DNA of 64,000 nt from Homarus americanus (taxonomy: Eukaryota; Arthropoda; Malacostraca; Decapoda; Nephropidae), in NCBI RefSeq assembly GCF_018991925.1, contig NW_024722158.1:4118599-4182598 (forward strand), read 5' to 3'. Position 1 is the first letter of the stretch. Each line of letters begins with the position of its first letter. The translations under genes were made by a program, and so were the position numbers. The notes beneath the pieces were generated by a model. That model had not been told where the DNA came from, ran no database searches, and saw nothing but the letters and a program-made list of their open reading frames with translations. Shown here in pieces: positions 33,270 through 44,194 of the stretch.

Positions 33270-34325
33270 AGGTAATATCCGTAGCTCAAGCTTGCTGTCG
33301 TCCACCACACCACCGAGTCAACCTAACCACACCACAAGGGACTGATTCAACCAAAATACACACACACACACACACGCCATACCCCCCCCCCCACCACACT
33401 CTGCGTAAACATCAAAAGGAACAATAAGTCAGTGTTTTTCCCAGGTAATATCCCACTATTTCTTCTAACTAACATCGGTCACTTTTATCATTTAATTTCC
33501 ACTAAATTTTTAAACCTCCACCAGTGTCAAGATTCACCTCACCACTATCTGTACTCAGGCGTTACGTCATCTCTTGTTGACTCTCTCACCCCAAGTAGGA
33601 CTGTTTTTGTTTTTTGTCAATTGTTTACTTCAGATAAATGTACTGTTTTTATCCCACTATATAAAATGTTTCTTGTTTAATACTTTATCAATAGTGGTTT
33701 TTTTTCTCTCTTCTCGTATTCTCATTTCCTCCTGTCTCCCCCTCCTCACAGCTCCTCTCCCTTCGCTTCTCCTCTTGTTCTTCCTCCCCCCCCCGTCCAT
33801 CGTGAATCATTAAGGGGAAGGAATGCGACCTCTCCTGGGCGTTGATAAAACTCCAGAAGAATGTTTCAAAAAGTCATGCAAAGAGCCAAAGGGAATTGGT
33901 TTCCGGACGATATTGAAAACCAATCCAGAGAGAGAGAGAGAGAGAGGGTGGGGGGTAGGTGAGTGGCTGGAGAGATTGTATATGTGTGTCTAGGGTGTGA
34001 AAGGCGACGTAGAAAGGTGGATCTGAGAGTGTATGTGTGAGTTAGTGTGCGAGAGGTGACGTAGAGAAGCATAGGAAGGGGGTGTGTGTGTGTGTGTGTG
34101 TGTGTCTGTAACCCTCTTAACCATACACACAATGGGGGTGATGCCCGCCCTCTCTACACCCACACCCCGTCCCTCCCTCCCACCCATCACTGTCACAACT
34201 TCTGAAACTTCTCTTGACAACAAGTGTGACCTGTTGGAGGGCGGAGTGGAGTTGATACTCCAGCTGGTGGTGTGTTGGAGGATCACTGAGACGTTCCTAA
34301 AGGGTCACACTCCACCAATGGTTCT
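33270..34325. other. mixed sequence without supported gene
   Basis: Short (CA)n at 33358-33375, a C-run, a T-rich stretch near 33690, (GA)n near 33929 and (GT)n at 34082-34106. No exon or element recognised. Confidence 0.45.
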
Positions 34326-34327
34326 TT

Positions 34328-34441
34328 AGTAGTCATCCTCGACCAGTCATTCTCTAACAGTCATCCTCTAACAGTCATCGTTGAACAGTCATCTTCGACC
34401 AGTCATCCTCTAACAGTCATCCTCCAACAGTCATCCTACAG
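34328..34441. repeat. 14 bp minisatellite (CAGTCATCCTCTAA-like)
   Basis: About eight imperfect units of ACAGTCATCCTCNA. Confidence 0.88.
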
Positions 34442-34635
34442 TTTTACGACGTCACAGAGTCCTTAGGGTGTAGGTCACGTTCCCGCCCCGTTCCTCAGTT
34501 GTCATTAAGAGGGGTCATCCCCCCCCCCTTTACCCCCCTCAACCCTCCTTTACGGTCGAGTGGTCACTGTTGTCTCAAGGCGCAGCGTGGAGTATAACCC
34601 TCTGAGTTCTTTATTAAAGCTCTCTCTCTCTCTCT

Positions 34636-34740
34636 CTCGAGTCCTAGCGTGTTCCTCGTGTTATCCTAGCGTGTTCCTCGTGTTATCCTAGCGTGTTCCT
34701 CGTGTTATCCTAGCGTGTTCCTCGTGTTATCCTAGCGTGA
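34636..34740. repeat. 22 bp minisatellite (GTGTTCCTCGTGTTATCCTA plus GC)
   Basis: Four to five near-identical copies directly after a short (CT)n. Confidence 0.94.
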
Positions 34741-34779
34741 CGGGGTGGAACGAGAGAGGAACAATGAGGACAGATGAAC

Positions 34780-35370
34780 ACGGTGGAACAAGTGGAATGA
34801 AAACAAGGAGAGACCATTTCTTACTGGAGGGAGGGAAACAGGAAGGGAGGGAAGGGGAAAGAAGGGAGGGAGGGAGAAAAAAAGAGAGGGAGAGAAAAAA
34901 GGGAGTGAGGGAGGGAGAGAGGGAGAGAGGGAAAGAAGGGATGGAGGGAGGGAGAAAAGAAAAATGGATGAAGAAGATAGGAGGAAAGGGAGGAAAGAAG
35001 GGGGAAGAATGGAGGATCGGAGGAACGGAGGGAAACAGGAAATTAGAGAAGAAAAGAGGAAGGGGGGTGCACGGTTATTGGTGTGTTTGTGTCAGGTAAG
35101 TGGAGGATGTAGGTCCGCCCCCTGCTGCTGTCCCACCATCCTATTGCTGACTCTTCCACCTGATGCCTCCCCCCCTTCCTCCCTGCTTTCCTTACTTCAT
35201 ATCTTCCCTCCCTCCCTTTCGTTCCCTTCCTCATCTTCCTTCCCAACCTCACGCCCTCCCCTCCCTCCTCTTACTCCCTTCCCCTCCTCGCTTCTCCCAT
35301 CTCCCCTTCTTTAATGTGCGGCCCTCTCGCCCTTACCCTCTCCTACCCCCTCAGCTCGCCAGAAACATTG
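34780..35370 (+). repeat. purine tract switching to pyrimidine tract
   Basis: 34780-35080 is GGGAGGGAGA-rich with few pyrimidines on the plus strand. 35160-35360 is CCTTCCTC-rich with few purines. The halves are rough reverse complements in composition and could pair. 35370-36080 beyond holds another purine patch (35500-35600), TACA words and no gene. Confidence 0.8.
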
Positions 35371-36084
35371 GGTAAAAAAATTCAAGTAATAATATTTATA
35401 ATAGTAAAATATTTGGCTGCCATGACACCTTCACTATGATCATGATAACAACAACAACATGGGTACAAGAAATAGGCCGTCCTTTATGACTCAGTAAACA
35501 GAAGAAATGGAGGAAGAGGAGATGAAAGAGGAAGTGGAGGAGGTAAAGAGAAAGGAAAAGAGGAAGAGGAGGAGGATAAAGAGGGGAGTGGAAAGTAAAG
35601 TCTGGCGCGGTTGGTAAGATTTATGCAAACTAGATGGCTGGTTGTGGTCAGGTGCAGGCTATTACTCCCTCCCCCCTCCTTCCCTCTCACCTATGACACC
35701 CTCCCTCCCTCACACTCATGACACAGTATTTACCCCAACAAGATTTTAACAACGCTTTACTTACACATACACTTTCATACATACATGCTTTCATACATAT
35801 ATACTGTACATACATACACCCCACCATCAAAATAATTACAGTAGTCCCCTCCACCTCCCCCCCCCCAGGATGAAGATAACTCACTTTTCACAATAAAAAA
35901 AAACAATTATTTTTTTTATAAAAGAGTTTAGGAAGGTAATACCGAGGCACAAGACTTTGGTGCCACAGGTAATTTCAGGTGAGTTGGGCACATGGGAGTC
36001 CTGAGACCAAATTTATGGGCGGAAATATATGAGGAATTTTTAAGTTTACCGCTCAACCCTGGCCATGGGTCCTTGGGTGTACAG

Positions 36085-36325
36085 CGCTGAGTATACCCCA
36101 GGGTTTATGTATACAGCGTTGAGTTTACTCCAGGGTTTATGTATACAGCGTTGAGTTTACCCCAGGGTTTATGTATACAGCGTTGAGTTTACCCCAGGGT
36201 TTATGTATACAGCGTTGAGTTTACCCCAGGGTTTATGTATACAGCGTTGAGTTTACCCCAGGGTTTATGTATACAGCGTTGAGTTTACCCCAGGGTTTAT
36301 GTTAGCCCCAGGGTTTATGTTATGG
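36085..36325. repeat. 32 bp minisatellite, about seven copies
   Basis: The unit is GGGTTTATGTATACAGCGTT plus GAGTTTACCCCA. Copies are nearly identical except the first and last. Confidence 0.96.
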
Positions 36326-36365
36326 TAAACTGGACAATGGGTTTATCCTACAGGTTTACATTTTA

Positions 36366-36415
36366 CTCTCTCTCTCTTTCTTCTCTTTATCTGTCAATCT
36401 CTCTCTCTCTCTCTC
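36366..36415. repeat. CT-rich microsatellite
   Basis: Interrupted (CT)n ending in CCACCTGG. Confidence 0.85.
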
Positions 36416-36959
36416 CACCTGGTCACACACCACCACCACCTAAAGCATATCTCACATACTCACACCAAAACAACGATTATAACGGGTATGTCGGGTATGA
36501 GAAATATTGTTGGAACCTTTGGAGTCACAGTGACGACAACGGCGACGGAAACTCCCGATAAATTCCGTCTCTCGAAAGCCTTTGAAAATCTAATTATATT
36601 ACACGTCTCACACTGCCCCCTTCCCCCCTCCATTTACTGACGGACGGATGGGTGGGTGGAGTGAAAGGGTGGGTGAGTCTGGAGTTCTTTTTTGACTCGT
36701 ATGAGATTTCCATTTTTCCTCCCTCCCGTAATGAGGAAGTCTGGAAATCAATAAGAGGAAAAGTGAAAACAGAGACGTTGAGGTGGATATGTGAGAGAGA
36801 GAGAGAAATAGTGGGTCTGTGCAATTTTGTCAGGAGTGAAACACAGTCAAGGACAAGCACACACACACCTGAGCTACGAAAACTCTAAAATAGATCCTTT
36901 CACCCCCCCCCATTACACGGACCCCTAACACCCTTTCTCCTCCTCCTCCCTCCCCCTAG

Positions 36960-37104
36960 TGTTCTTCCCCAGCCTCCTCCTTTAAAAGTAAATGAGGAAG
37001 CCAAGTACCCATTTCCTACCATTATCCTCAACGTCTCCGCCCTGGGCCAAGATCTGGAGAAATTCGTGGGTCAGGTCCACCCCCTCCCCCTTAACTCTGA
37101 ATGA
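36960..37104 (+). CDS. candidate terminal exon, unknown protein
   Basis: Acceptor with a long pyrimidine tract (CTCCTCCTCCCTCCCCCTAG). After one base the frame reads VLPQPPPLKVNEEAKYPFPT, then IILNVSALGQDLEKFVGQVH, then PLPLNSE and TGA at 37102-37104. The peptide is not low complexity and has a balanced mix of hydrophobic and charged residues. A CCTAA-type block starts right after the stop. No upstream partner exon could be assigned and no family is recognised. The 48-codon length makes chance possible but the strong acceptor helps. Confidence 0.4.
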
Positions 37105-37109
37105 GAAAA

Positions 37110-37245
37110 CGTAACTTAACCTAATCTAACCTGATTTAATCTAATGTAACCTAGTCTAACCTAACCTAGTCTAGTCTAACCTAACCTAATCTAAGCTAAT
37201 TTAGTTTAATCTAACCAAACCTAAGCTAACTTAGCCAAATTAGTC
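37110..37245. repeat. degenerate CCTAA-type block
   Basis: AACCTAATCTAACCTGATTT-like words over about 130 bp. Confidence 0.7.
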
Positions 37246-37264
37246 AATGCTTAAATTATAACCA

Positions 37265-37530
37265 AGAACCTGTAATATGACCTGTACACACGACTTGTAG
37301 ATAAGGAACCTGTACAGACGACCTGTAAACACAACTTGTACCCACGACATGTAAACAAGGAGAAACTGTAAATAAGACCTGGAAACAAAGGACCTGTAAA
37401 CAAAGGACCTGTAAACAAGGAACCTGTAAACACGACACCGTAAACAAGGAACCTGTAAACACCTGTAAACAAAGAGAACCTGTAAACAAGGAACCTGTAA
37501 ACACGACCTGTAAACAAGGAGAACCTGTAG
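37265..37530. repeat. minisatellite of CCTGTAAACAAGGAA units
   Basis: About 15 imperfect 13-18 bp units. On the minus strand most units read TGTTTACAGG, a 3' splice-site-like word. Confidence 0.88.
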
Positions 37531-37628
37531 ACAGATTCCCACTTCTCCATTAAGGAAACAAGGCCTCGAAACGGATGATTTAATGAGCGTGGCCGACAAT
37601 CTCACTCACTACTACTAGACCTTTTAGG

Positions 37629-37630
<2 letters not shown>

Positions 37631-37673
<43 letters not shown>

Positions 37674-37678
37674 GTGTG
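37631..37678. repeat. (GT)n microsatellite
   Basis: About 23 GT units with one GC interruption. Confidence 0.96.
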
Positions 37679-38029
37679 AGAGGATTGAGTGAGGCAGGAT
37701 AGGAGAGAGAAAGGGGGGATTGAGTAAAAGAAAAGTAGAGCAAGGCAGTGACTGAATAGAGAGAGAGAGAGAGAGAGATTACCCTGTTTTGTTTACTCTA
37801 TCCCATGATTGACTAGATAAGATGGAAGGATGGGAGCAACAACAACAACAACCCTACGCACACACACACACACACACACACCTAAACACCACCGCCCCCC
37901 ACATCAGTACAACTCAATACACCAGGACAGAGTGATGTTCCGTCAGGCTGTGGTAATATTTCCCCAATTTACGGACCATCTGCTGACTGGCCCAACACCC
38001 ATCTTTATAGTTAGGCTTCTGTTATGGAG

Positions 38030-38280
38030 ATGGATGGTCAGCAGGAGGAGGTGGAGGAGGAGGAGGAGCAAGAGGAGGAGGAGGGCAGGAGGAGGAGGAG
38101 GAGGGGCAGGAGGAGGAGGAGAGGAGGAGGAGGAGGAGGAGATGAATGGTCACGAGGAAGAAAAATAGATCAAGAACAAAAACAAGATGAATGAAGAACA
38201 AAATATAAACAAGAGGAATAAGAACAAGAACAAGAAGGAGAAGGAAGAAGGAAATAGGAAGAAGGAAGGAGGAGAGAAGC
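38030..38280 (+). repeat. purine-rich GGAGGAGGAG tract
   Basis: GGA/GAG repeats to about 38150, then AAGAACAAG words. Frames give Glu/Arg/Gly runs. The adjoining open frame to 38453 is hydrophobic but lacks splice or start support, so it is not called. Confidence 0.8.
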
Positions 38281-38746
38281 CAGATGTGAGAGGCTTACTG
38301 GAAAGGCTTCTGTGCCACACTTTGATCTATGGGACGACTGTGCCTGTGATTGGAATATTGAGAGAGAGAGAGAGAGACTTTTTTTCCATTTCGCCATTTC
38401 AAGTTGTAGTTCCTTTGATGGTTGGCTCTATAACTCTCCTGAAGATCGGTTAAGTCCGCTCACACAAGCTTCTTAAGTCTGCCTACACACACACAGCTCG
38501 GGCTATGTGTACGGTACCTTCCAAGGAACTCTCTGGGCGCCTCCAACTCTCGCCTGGTTATTGAAACACGAGTGACTGGTGGACCAGGTTGAAAGGTGAT
38601 ATCTGTACAGTATAGGTGGAGTCAGTCACCCCCAGGGTCAATTACCTGTTTATCACACACACACAATATTCCCATTTATCCCTCATTTTTTGTCTGTCTG
38701 TCGGTCGGTTTGTCTCACACTGTCTCTCTCTCTCTCACGCAAAACA

Positions 38747-38753
<7 letters not shown>

Positions 38754-38791
<38 letters not shown>
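38754..38791. repeat. (AT)n microsatellite
   Basis: About 19 perfect units. 38460-38750 before it is unique sequence with no supported gene. Confidence 0.96.
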
Positions 38792-38793
<2 letters not shown>

Positions 38794-39169
38794 GACACAA
38801 CTTTCCCATCACTTTCCACTTTTGCCAACGTTCACTCTTCCCATTTTTCTTGCTTCACTGATGGAAGTTTTTCGGACGTGAGGGTCGCTTTTTCGGGTCA
38901 CCTGAAGATTAACCCCCCCCCACACCCAGCCTATTTCACCTGATGATTAAACACCTTAACGTTACCTGGATTAGGTTTTTTTGGGTGACCAATTCGGATA
39001 TCAGGAGACCTTTACTGGAGGAGAGAGACAGAGACAGAGCTTAAATAAGACAAGACAAACAGAGAGAGAGAGAGAGAGCTGACACATATAACACAACTCT
39101 TCTCTCTCTCTCTCTCCCATGTACTCGGGGTGAGACGATCAACATGGACATACAGCCCCGTGGGAGAAG

Positions 39170-39350
39170 ACCTGGGGAGGAGAGGAGACGGTGGAGAGGA
39201 GAGGGAGGAGGAAATCGAAGGAGATGGAAGGAAGGTAAGAGGAAAGAGAGGGTGAGGAAGGAGGAATGGGATAGAGGAGAGAGGGAGAGAGAATTTTTTT
39301 TAAAGAAATGAGGAGGGAGGGAGGAAGGGAGGGAGGAAATACAAGAGGTG
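39170..39350 (+). repeat. purine-rich tract
   Basis: GGAGGAGAGG, GAAGGAGA and GGGAGGAAGG words. Confidence 0.75.
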
Positions 39351-39364
39351 GGAATTATGTTCCA

Positions 39365-39556
39365 ATCAGACCAACATGAAGCTTAATATAACAGTCAGAA
39401 TCAGCAAGAGATCAATGCGTTCCCATCAGACCAACACAAAGCTTGGTACGTTCCAATCAGACCAACACAAAGCTTGGTACGTGACAATCAGACCAACACA
39501 AAGCTTGGTACGTGACAATCAGACCAACACAAAGCTTGGTACGTGACAATCAGACC
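39365..39556. repeat. 31 bp minisatellite, about six copies
   Basis: The unit contains AATCAGACCAACACAAAGCT and TGGTACGTGAC. The first copy is diverged; the rest are almost identical. Each has a HindIII-type AAGCTT. Confidence 0.95.
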
Positions 39557-40115
39557 AGGGGCGCGACTAAACTCGACCCACTGTATCAAACGTGATTAAA
39601 ACCTGACTGTTACACCGAGCCAACACTTGTAATGTACTGTACCTCAAACACACCTAGACCTGTACTTTGACCTTACTGAATGTCTCTCTCTCTCTCTCTC
39701 ACCTGTACTGTAAGGGAGAGAAAGAGGGGGGGGGAGGGGGAGGTAGTGGCAAAAGGAGAGTTAGGAAAGAGAGGAAGACGTGGCAGAAGTTAAGTGAGAG
39801 TTACCTAAGAAAGGAACAAGAGTCGAAAATGAAGTAAACTTTTGGCAGTAAGTAAAATTACGTGTGAAGGAGAGAACTTGTCCCGAGGTGGAGTGAGGGA
39901 GAGGGAGGAGTGAGGGGGGGGTTGATGGAAGGGGAGATGAGGGAAGTGAGGAGGGAAAGTGAGGGGGAGTCATTTTAAACATATCATGGTACTGTATCAT
40001 ATATAATTATTATTATTATTATTATTATTATCATTATTATTATTCTTTAGTAAAAATAAAAATGTTTATCCCCCAATCATCTAAATTTTCGTTCGTGTAT
40101 ATTTTTAAAGGTGTG

Positions 40116-40205
40116 TCAAGGCTTCCTGCCCGAGTGAGTGAATGGTGACGAGATGTGATCAAAGGCGTTCACCAAATCCTGCAGGAATACCAACGACTCC
40201 CTGTA
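40116..40205 (-). CDS. candidate terminal exon, unknown protein
   Basis: On the minus strand a (CT)n run ends in TCTCTCAG and is followed by exactly 30 codons: YRESLVFLQDLVNAFDHISS, then PFTHSGRKP and TGA (complement of 40116-40118). The peptide looks like an amphipathic helix followed by a short polar tail, with no low complexity. Entry is phase 0. The polypyrimidine tract of the acceptor is a microsatellite. It could be the last exon of a minus-strand gene whose earlier exons include 51283-51404 and 60079-60149, but an intermediate exon would be needed because 51283-51404 leaves in phase 2. No family is recognised. Confidence 0.45.
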   Translation of the reverse strand, partial: YRESLVFLQDLVNAFDHISSPFTHSGRKP

Positions 40206-40547
40206 CTGAGAGAGAGAGAGAGAGGTGACGCTGTACTGACTTGTGTGTCCTCCACCCTACCTACTACCTTGTCCTCCTCATCTTCCTCTTTCTGCTCGTC
40301 CTTCTCTTTTTCCTTTCTCCTGCTTGTCTTCTTCCTCCTCCTCCTCCTACTCTCTCTCTCTCTTGACCTCCCTCTGCTTCCTGTACTCTCACCTACCACG
40401 CCTTCATGCTTCACTACTCACACGTCTCTCTCTCCCTTCCACACATACACCTACACCTGGAGACACAGACAGGTTCCTCCGACACAGTCTTCAAAGGGAA
40501 CACCCACATCGAGTTATGTTGGTTTGTTTACCGCCAGTTAGAGTGAC

Positions 40548-40600
40548 ACGCGCGCACGCGCGCACACGCACACACACACGCACACACACACACACACATA
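40548..40600. repeat. alternating CG/CA purine-pyrimidine tract
   Basis: CGCGCGCACGCGCGCACACG followed by (CA)n with CG interruptions, a sequence type prone to Z-DNA. Confidence 0.85.
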
Positions 40601-40732
40601 GTAGGGAACATCTGCAGTTTCTGCGACACCACCACAACAGGAGACGGACGCGAACACAACGTGAAGAGAACGTAACATACACTGTAACACACAAGAGGCT
40701 TTCACCATGGTCAGCTTTGATATCAAGTCCTA

Positions 40733-40911
40733 CTCCACCACTTGTCTCCAACACGTCCTCCACCACCACCGGTCTCCAACACGTCCTCCACCACCAACAC
40801 CATCAGTCTCCAACACGTCCTCCACCACCACCAATCTCCAAAACGTCCTCCACCTCCACCAATCTCCAACACGTCCTCCACCTATCTCCAACACGTCCTC
40901 CACCACCACCA
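40733..40911. repeat. minisatellite with TCTCCAACACGTCCTCCACC core
   Basis: Seven cores separated by variable ACCACCA-type spacers. Confidence 0.93.
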
Positions 40912-41059
40912 AAAATGTGTTCCAGAGTTACTCACTTTCCGCTGAGTTAACTTCCCTGGAAATAAGTCATGAATATTTAAAACTACGAGATTCTCTTACA
41001 CGTGTAATGACTCTATAGAAATACATAAAGAATCCAACAGTGTTAACAGGTGACCGGAC

Positions 41060-41222
41060 GTTGTTATGGTATGTTATTTTGTTGTTTGTTATGTTACGTT
41101 ATGTTATTGTTATGTTATGTTGTTATGTTATGTTATGTTATCTTATATCATGTTGTTATGTTATTTTATTTTGTTATGTTTGTTATGGTATGTTATTTTG
41201 TTGTTATGTTTATGTTATTACG
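41060..41222. repeat. GTTATGTTAT pentamer-type repeat
   Basis: Repeated TTATG/TTATT words with GTTGTT interruptions. Confidence 0.88.
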
Positions 41223-41263
41223 ACAAATACTGTGTTATGCTCTGACTGCCTATATCCATCAGC

Positions 41264-41350
41264 CTATCCAATAACCTAACCTAACCATCCAGTAACCTAA
41301 CCTAACCATCCAGTAACCTAACCTAACCATCCAATAACCTAACCTAACCG
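41264..41350. repeat. 21 bp minisatellite containing CCTAACCTAACC
   Basis: Four units of CCTAACCTAACCATCCAGTA plus A. A telomere-type word has been captured into a longer tandem unit. Confidence 0.92.
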
Positions 41351-41460
41351 TCACGTTCACAGGTGAGTCGGCACTCCTTATTACACAAGTTACCTGTACA
41401 GAAGGACGTTAAATACAGGTAATGTAGAAGATGCAATAGACGTTTATCACACACACACTG

Positions 41461-41545
41461 TGGATTCGGTAATTTTTTTAATTAATTGGCATGTAATTGT
41501 ATAACGATTTTACTGAATAAAAATATCTATCTATCTATCTATCTA
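41461..41545 (+). mobile_element. retroposon 3' tail ending in (ATCT)n
   Basis: AT-rich sequence ends TTTTACTGAATAAAAATATC and passes straight into (TATC)n. The same AATAAAA-then-(ATCT)n ending is seen on the LINE fragment at 49395-49946. Confidence 0.5.
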
Positions 41546-41577
41546 TATTCCTTTCAATCTATGTAAACCAATCAATC

Positions 41578-41700
41578 TATATGTATGTGTGGCCATATGA
41601 TGTCTATGTATGGCTGTATGTATGTATGTATGGCTGTATGTATGTATGTATGGCTGTATGTACGTATGGCTGGATGTATGTACAGTATGTATGTACGGCC
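41578..41700. repeat. TATGGCTGTATGTATG minisatellite
   Basis: About six imperfect units, mixing TATG tetramers with GGC. Confidence 0.88.
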
Positions 41701-42204
41701 TACAAATTTCCACAACTGCACAAAATACATCCCCGGTTAGTCAACCTGTACAGCAACTGCCAAGGACACTGGTGTTTAGGCAGAAACGTGCACATTGTAC
41801 TGTACTGTATTGTACTGTGTAGGTACGTCTGATAAGAGGTTGCCCCTGTGATAACTAGCTGATAAAATGGCCGTGTGTATGACAGAGAGAGGGGGAGAGA
41901 CACAGAGAGAGAGAGAGATGTTATGAAAATTTGCCAATATCATGAGTGTTGCCTTATTAGGTAAATCTTACATCACTACACACCAACAATATTCTCAACC
42001 TATGCAGCAATAACTCTTCCTTATATAGAACACCTGTAATTATAGGTCAGAGACGATCATAATATACTGGTATATACTGTACGAAAAAATTATAATATAG
42101 GGAAAAAATATTAGTTGGGAGGAATATTGTTTTATATGTCACGCTGCGGAAATAAGGACAATGTTGATAACTTGGCAACTACTCCCCCCCCCCCCACACA
42201 TTTG

Positions 42205-42305
42205 TTATTATTATTATTTATTGGGCACCCCCCTACATCCTTGTGTAAGGTGAAGCGCAGAAGCGTTTACAGCACCTAACAGGGAAACATGCTAAGTTCA
42301 TGCTT
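42205..42305 (-). mobile_element. probable retroposon 3' tail ending in (TAA)n, minus strand
   Basis: On the minus strand CTTCTGCGCTTCACCTTACA leads through GGGTGCCC to AATAAATAATAATAATAA, so the polyadenylation hexamer runs into a trinucleotide tail. No coding part is left. Confidence 0.42.
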
Positions 42306-42980
42306 GCCACACACACACGCGCTAGGAATAGTTCTCGTACTCTGGCAACCTCTTATAAACACACTACGCTCTCATAAAAAAACACACAGACAGGTCCCGT
42401 ACAGGTCCGTGGCGCACCACCACAGCAGAATTACAAGGTGACGGCGCCGCTCGCTCACTTACACCACAGCCCTTACAGCCACCGTGTGTGTGTGTGGTGG
42501 GAGACAGCGCTCTAAGAGGTTAAATACCGCCTTAACCCTTAATACACCAGTGAGCTGAGCAGTACCCCAACCTTCAGATACTGAACGCTGTAAGTAAAGT
42601 ACTGTCTGATAGATAACCTTAACATCTCTAGAAAAGTATTAAATATTAAGTTATTGGTTGAAAGTACGTGTACATACGGTATAATATATCGAGAAAAGTA
42701 TTAAATATTAAACAGTTAAAAAATATTTGCGGATTATCGCCTCATATTTCGGTGGCATAATCAGAGTAAATTTTCGTGTTACAGTTTTGTGGTTGGAACT
42801 GTAGTGGTGACAGCTGATCTTCTCAATCACAGCCTAATCACCAATTACAGTTCCACCACCAATCACAGCACAGCGTTAAATACTGGTGACCCGATAAAAC
42901 TGACACACACACGCACAATTATATCACTACTCACACACTTACTACATATATATACTTACACACACACACACACACACACA
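42306..42980. other. unique sequence without supported gene
   Basis: Includes a balanced-composition stretch at 42390-42540 and two direct copies of GAAAAGTATTAAATATTAA (42632 and 42691). No exon or promoter can be supported. Confidence 0.45.
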
Positions 42981-42982
42981 CA

Positions 42983-43290
42983 GACATAAGAACATAAAAT
43001 AATGAGTCTGCAATAGGCCGGTTGGCCTGTGCATGGCAGCTCCTGTCGAGAGTTACTACCACTCTCTATCATCCATGAATCTATCTAGCCTCCTTTTGAA
43101 ACTTTCCAGCGTTCCAGCACTTACTACAAAGTTGCTAAGCTTGTTCCACTCGTCCACCACCCTATTTGTGAACCAGTTCCTTCCTATCTCCCTCCTAAAC
43201 CTAAACTTATCCAACTTAAATCTGTTGCAACGAGTCCTATCCTGCTCGGATATTATAAGAACTTTATCTATATCTCGAAACACCGCCAAG
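42983..43290 (-). mobile_element. 5'-truncated non-LTR retrotransposon (LINE) 3' end
   Basis: The minus strand encodes the C-terminal end of a CR1/Jockey-type reverse transcriptase protein: EQDRTRCNRFKLDKFRFRRE, then IGRNWFTNRVVDEWNKLSNF, then VVSAGTLESFKRRLD, and a stop after DDREW. The R-N-x-F-x-x-R-V-V-x-x-W-N-x-L motif is characteristic. After the stop come about 70 bases reading GGAGCTGCCATGCACAGGCC and ending TTATGTTCTTATGTCTG, which then meet (GT)n on that strand. The catalytic part is absent, as usual for dead 5'-truncated copies. The frame is open, so the insertion is fairly young or lightly mutated. Confidence 0.85.
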
Positions 43291-43545
43291 GGACACTGCC
43301 TATTCATGGTGCAATCACTTGGGGGGGGGGATGCTGTTGATGATGGTGCAATCCCTGGCATCAGACGGGTATAATTAGTAGCAGCAGCGTCTTCGTGCGC
43401 CCTCTGCTTTATCCTCTTTCACCCACAACTTGAGGGAGTCGTGTACTGGACCAAAATAATCCCCCTGACATAATTTTCCCCCTGGAATAAAATCTCCCCT
43501 CATGGCAAAAAAATCATCCTTGAGAAACATTATTATAAAATATGG

Positions 43546-43698
43546 GAGGGATTTTGTCCAGAGATTGTCCTACTGTACACGTTAACTAAGGTGGGATTTT
43601 GTCCAGAGAGATTTTGTCATTCCTTGCACGTTAACTGAGAGGGATTTTGTCCAGAGATTTTGTCTTACTTTGCACGTTAACTGAGATGGATATTGTCC
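43546..43698. repeat. about 52 bp minisatellite, three copies
   Basis: Shared words GGGATTTTGTCCAGAGATTT and GCACGTTAACTGAG. Copies differ by an internal partial duplication of the GAGATTTTGTC part. Confidence 0.88.
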
Positions 43699-44121
43699 GG
43701 CAGCAGCAAGTGAGTGAGGGAGATTTATACTGTTGTGACGGTCGTTAAGGGGAAGAAATAGACCGTAAGCATCACTCTTTACACTGTTGGGGAGGTGGGG
43801 AATATTGTACAGTTAATAGACCTTTTATCTATGATTATACCTACACCCACACTCAGACATACCTACCTACACCCATCCACCTACCTACCTACACAAACAT
43901 TACCCATCCACACACACACAAATAGCCTTCTCACTCACACACCTACTTACCCACTCACCAACCCACACTCACCTACACAAATAGTCTTTCCACACTCACC
44001 TACACCCAGCCATTCAGACGGGCAAAACGTTGCAGATATAACATTAATATTAAGAACTCGGTATAACCCCAGGATAACGTTACTGGGTGTTATAAGTAGA
44101 CAGTGCCAGGTAATGTGCAGA

Positions 44122-44190
44122 TTACAGGTGGTACTTAACACAGGTAATGGTTCCCTGGACACTGTGGCGCACTTCAACCCTTCCTAATGT
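44122..44190 (-). CDS. candidate terminal exon after a (CT)n acceptor tract
   Basis: On the minus strand (CT)n ends in CTCTCACAG and is followed by 23 codons: TLGRVEVRHSVQGTITCVKY, HL, then TAA (complement of 44122-44124). The alternating pattern suggests a beta strand. It is short, so chance is a real possibility. It shares with 40116-40205 the use of a CT microsatellite as polypyrimidine tract. Confidence 0.27.
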   Translation of the reverse strand, partial: TLGRVEVRHSVQGTITCVKYHL

Positions 44191-44194
44191 CTGT

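Noticed and set aside
38040..38453. Plus frame with Glu/Arg runs then a hydrophobic stretch
   Set aside because: The first half is a purine repeat; the rest has no start or splice support.
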